Virus record (IMG/VR): IMGVR_UViG_3300049845_000616
Span: 1 to 20,697 of that record
Reading direction: 5' to 3' (one strand)
DNA length: 20,697 bases
From: a virus
Part shown: positions 19,813 through 20,697 of the stretch, one piece after another
Numbering within the stretch: position 1 is the first letter of the stretch
Layout: each line of letters opens with the position of its first letter
Made by a program: the position numbers and the translations under genes
The notes under the pieces: model-generated
The model's input: only the letters and a program-made list of their open reading frames with translations
Database searches by the model: none
Told to the model about the DNA's origin: nothing

Positions 19813-20697
19813 TCACTTCGGCACGATGACCCAGGCGTCCGCGACCAGGCCGTTCATGTTGTCGAACCACTTGTAGTCCATGGTGAAGTACCCGTCCTTG
19901 CCCCAACCGGAGCCGTACGAGTTCCGAACCAGCACGGTCTTCATGGCATCGCTGTACCCAACCGCGACCACCGCGTGACCGCCATAGAATTTCTCACCGG
20001 TGGCAGGATATGGCAGGTGGCCAGTCGTTCCAGTGCTGTACACGAACGTGTGCGTCATCGAGAAACCGAAGACCACTGGAAGACCCTTGGCCAGCGCTTC
20101 CTTGAGACCAAGCACTGTCGTCACGCGCTGGTACGACGCGATCATCGGGCGAACCGTCAGACCGTCGGTGTACGCAGCAGCGCTGGGCTTGGTGCGCAGC
20201 GCTGAGGTGTTCCATGGCCACAGCGCCTCAGTTGACGCGCCGTACGTTGAGACACCACGCATGGCGTTTCGAATCTGGCAACCTGGGTCACTTGCAGTCG
20301 TGCCTTCGAACGAGCGTGCGTTCCAGTACACGAACAGGCGTGAACGATCTACCGTCGAGCGGAGGACCGCTTCGAGCGCCGACGTCGTGGCGTGCCCGAC
20401 ACAGGAGTTGGTGCTGCCTTGGTTTTCGACGGCGGTGCGAAATCGCGCTCGGAGGTCGACCTCCGCTGGCAGCGTCGAACGGTCCTTGGCGAGACTGCGC
20501 TCTTCGAAGACGTAGTCGCGTAGGTCAGTGTGATCCGGGATCCAACCACTTGGAGGGCCGCCGCCACCGTCCCATACTGGATTCGGGTCTTCGGGTTCAG
20601 TTGGGGTCGGCATTGGTGTCGGTGCCGACTGATAGTGCTGGTGTTTGATACCGAGCAGGTCAAGCAGCTTGCACCACAGTTTCTTCAAGAAGCTCAT
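19813..20697 (-). CDS. Papain-like (C1A) cysteine peptidase
   Basis: This is a 294-residue protein starting with the ATG at the very edge of the window, so upstream signals are not visible. The catalytic set of the papain family is complete and in order: Gln93 and Cys99 (ENQGSTNSCVGHA), His241 (GGHAVVAVGY) and Asn259 (VRNSYGSGWGKDGYF). In place of a signal peptide or long inhibitory propeptide there is a short amphipathic N terminus (FLKKLWCKLLDLLG) and a Pro/Gly-rich linker (residues ~24-50), so the enzyme may be active in the cytoplasm or be carried on a particle or membrane. Its target is unknown. Possible roles are processing of phage proteins or cleavage of a host factor. A perfect palindrome follows the stop. 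Confidence 0.9.
   Translation of the reverse strand: MSFLKKLWCKLLDLLGIKHQHYQSAPTPMPTPTEPEDPNPVWDGGGGPPSGWIPDHTDLRDYVFEERSLAKDRSTLPAEVDLRARFRTAVENQGSTNSCVGHATTSALEAVLRSTVDRSRLFVYWNARSFEGTTASDPGCQIRNAMRGVSTYGASTEALWPWNTSALRTKPSAAAYTDGLTVRPMIASYQRVTTVLGLKEALAKGLPVVFGFSMTHTFVYSTGTTGHLPYPATGEKFYGGHAVVAVGYSDAMKTVLVRNSYGSGWGKDGYFTMDYKWFDNMNGLVADAWVIVPK

Noticed and set aside
1-20697. tRNA or rRNA genes
   Set aside because: No cloverleaf with a GTTCRA-type T arm or rRNA-like stretch was noticed in the few non-coding gaps. All are short and explained by promoters, hairpins or repeats.

Overview
The window is part of a lytic, T4-superfamily (myovirus-type) bacteriophage genome with moderately GC-rich DNA. 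The evidence is a set of linked phage genes with readable catalytic residues: a gp32-type zinc-binding single-strand DNA-binding protein, a UvsX recombinase, a UvsY-like mediator, a UvsW helicase, class Ia ribonucleotide reductase (NrdA, NrdB), a glutaredoxin, a muramidase endolysin and a long tail fibre with histidine-rich repeats. The host cannot be read from this sequence. The muramidase and the base composition fit a Gram-negative host, but that is inference.

Almost everything is on the minus strand, so transcription runs from high to low coordinates. Genes are tightly packed, with many ATGA, GTGA or TGATG stop/start overlaps. No gene-free stretch exceeds 300 bases. The longest are 14163-14321 (gp32 control region), 19656-19812 (stacked palindromes plus a promoter) and 14952-15051 (two facing transcript ends).

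Layout, read in the direction of transcription: (1) 20697-19813 is a papain-like cysteine peptidase. (2) 19655-18116 is a run of seven small, mostly overlapping genes of unknown function. (3) 18041-15052 is a four-gene cluster: an HD-phosphohydrolase/polynucleotide-kinase fusion, an unknown protein, an R2K-type ATP-grasp ligase and a small membrane protein. (4) 14322-14951 is the only plus-strand gene, a GIY-YIG-type homing endonuclease with NUMOD3-like repeats, a likely mobile intruder. (5) 14162-9514 is the recombination block: gp32, uvsX, a small gene, uvsY-like, two small genes and uvsW. (6) 9517-8114 holds three genes of unknown role, one with the fold signature of a T4 prohead protease but without its catalytic residues. 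(7) 8063-7485 is the endolysin. (8) 7409-3184 is nrdA, nrdB, an unknown gene and a glutaredoxin, which together supply deoxynucleotides. (9) 3074-2688 is a membrane protein, followed by the tail fibre gene, which runs off the left edge.

Control signals are readable. Three sites with a TAAATA core resemble T4 late promoters (before the membrane protein/tail fibre, the endolysin and gp32). A nearly identical 16-base element with a TACAAT core lies before both nrdA and gp32. Inverted GTTACA/TGTAAC hexamers lie before gp32 and before the small-gene cluster. The most striking case is the HD-Pnk gene. Its ribosome binding site is buried in a 9-bp hairpin, and a promoter placed over that hairpin would start transcripts inside the 5' arm. 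This is the same logic as the early/late translational switch of T4 gene e.

The best candidates for under-described biology are the HD-Pnk/unknown/ATP-grasp/membrane cluster with its hairpin switch, the papain-like peptidase, and the degenerate protease-fold protein next to uvsW.
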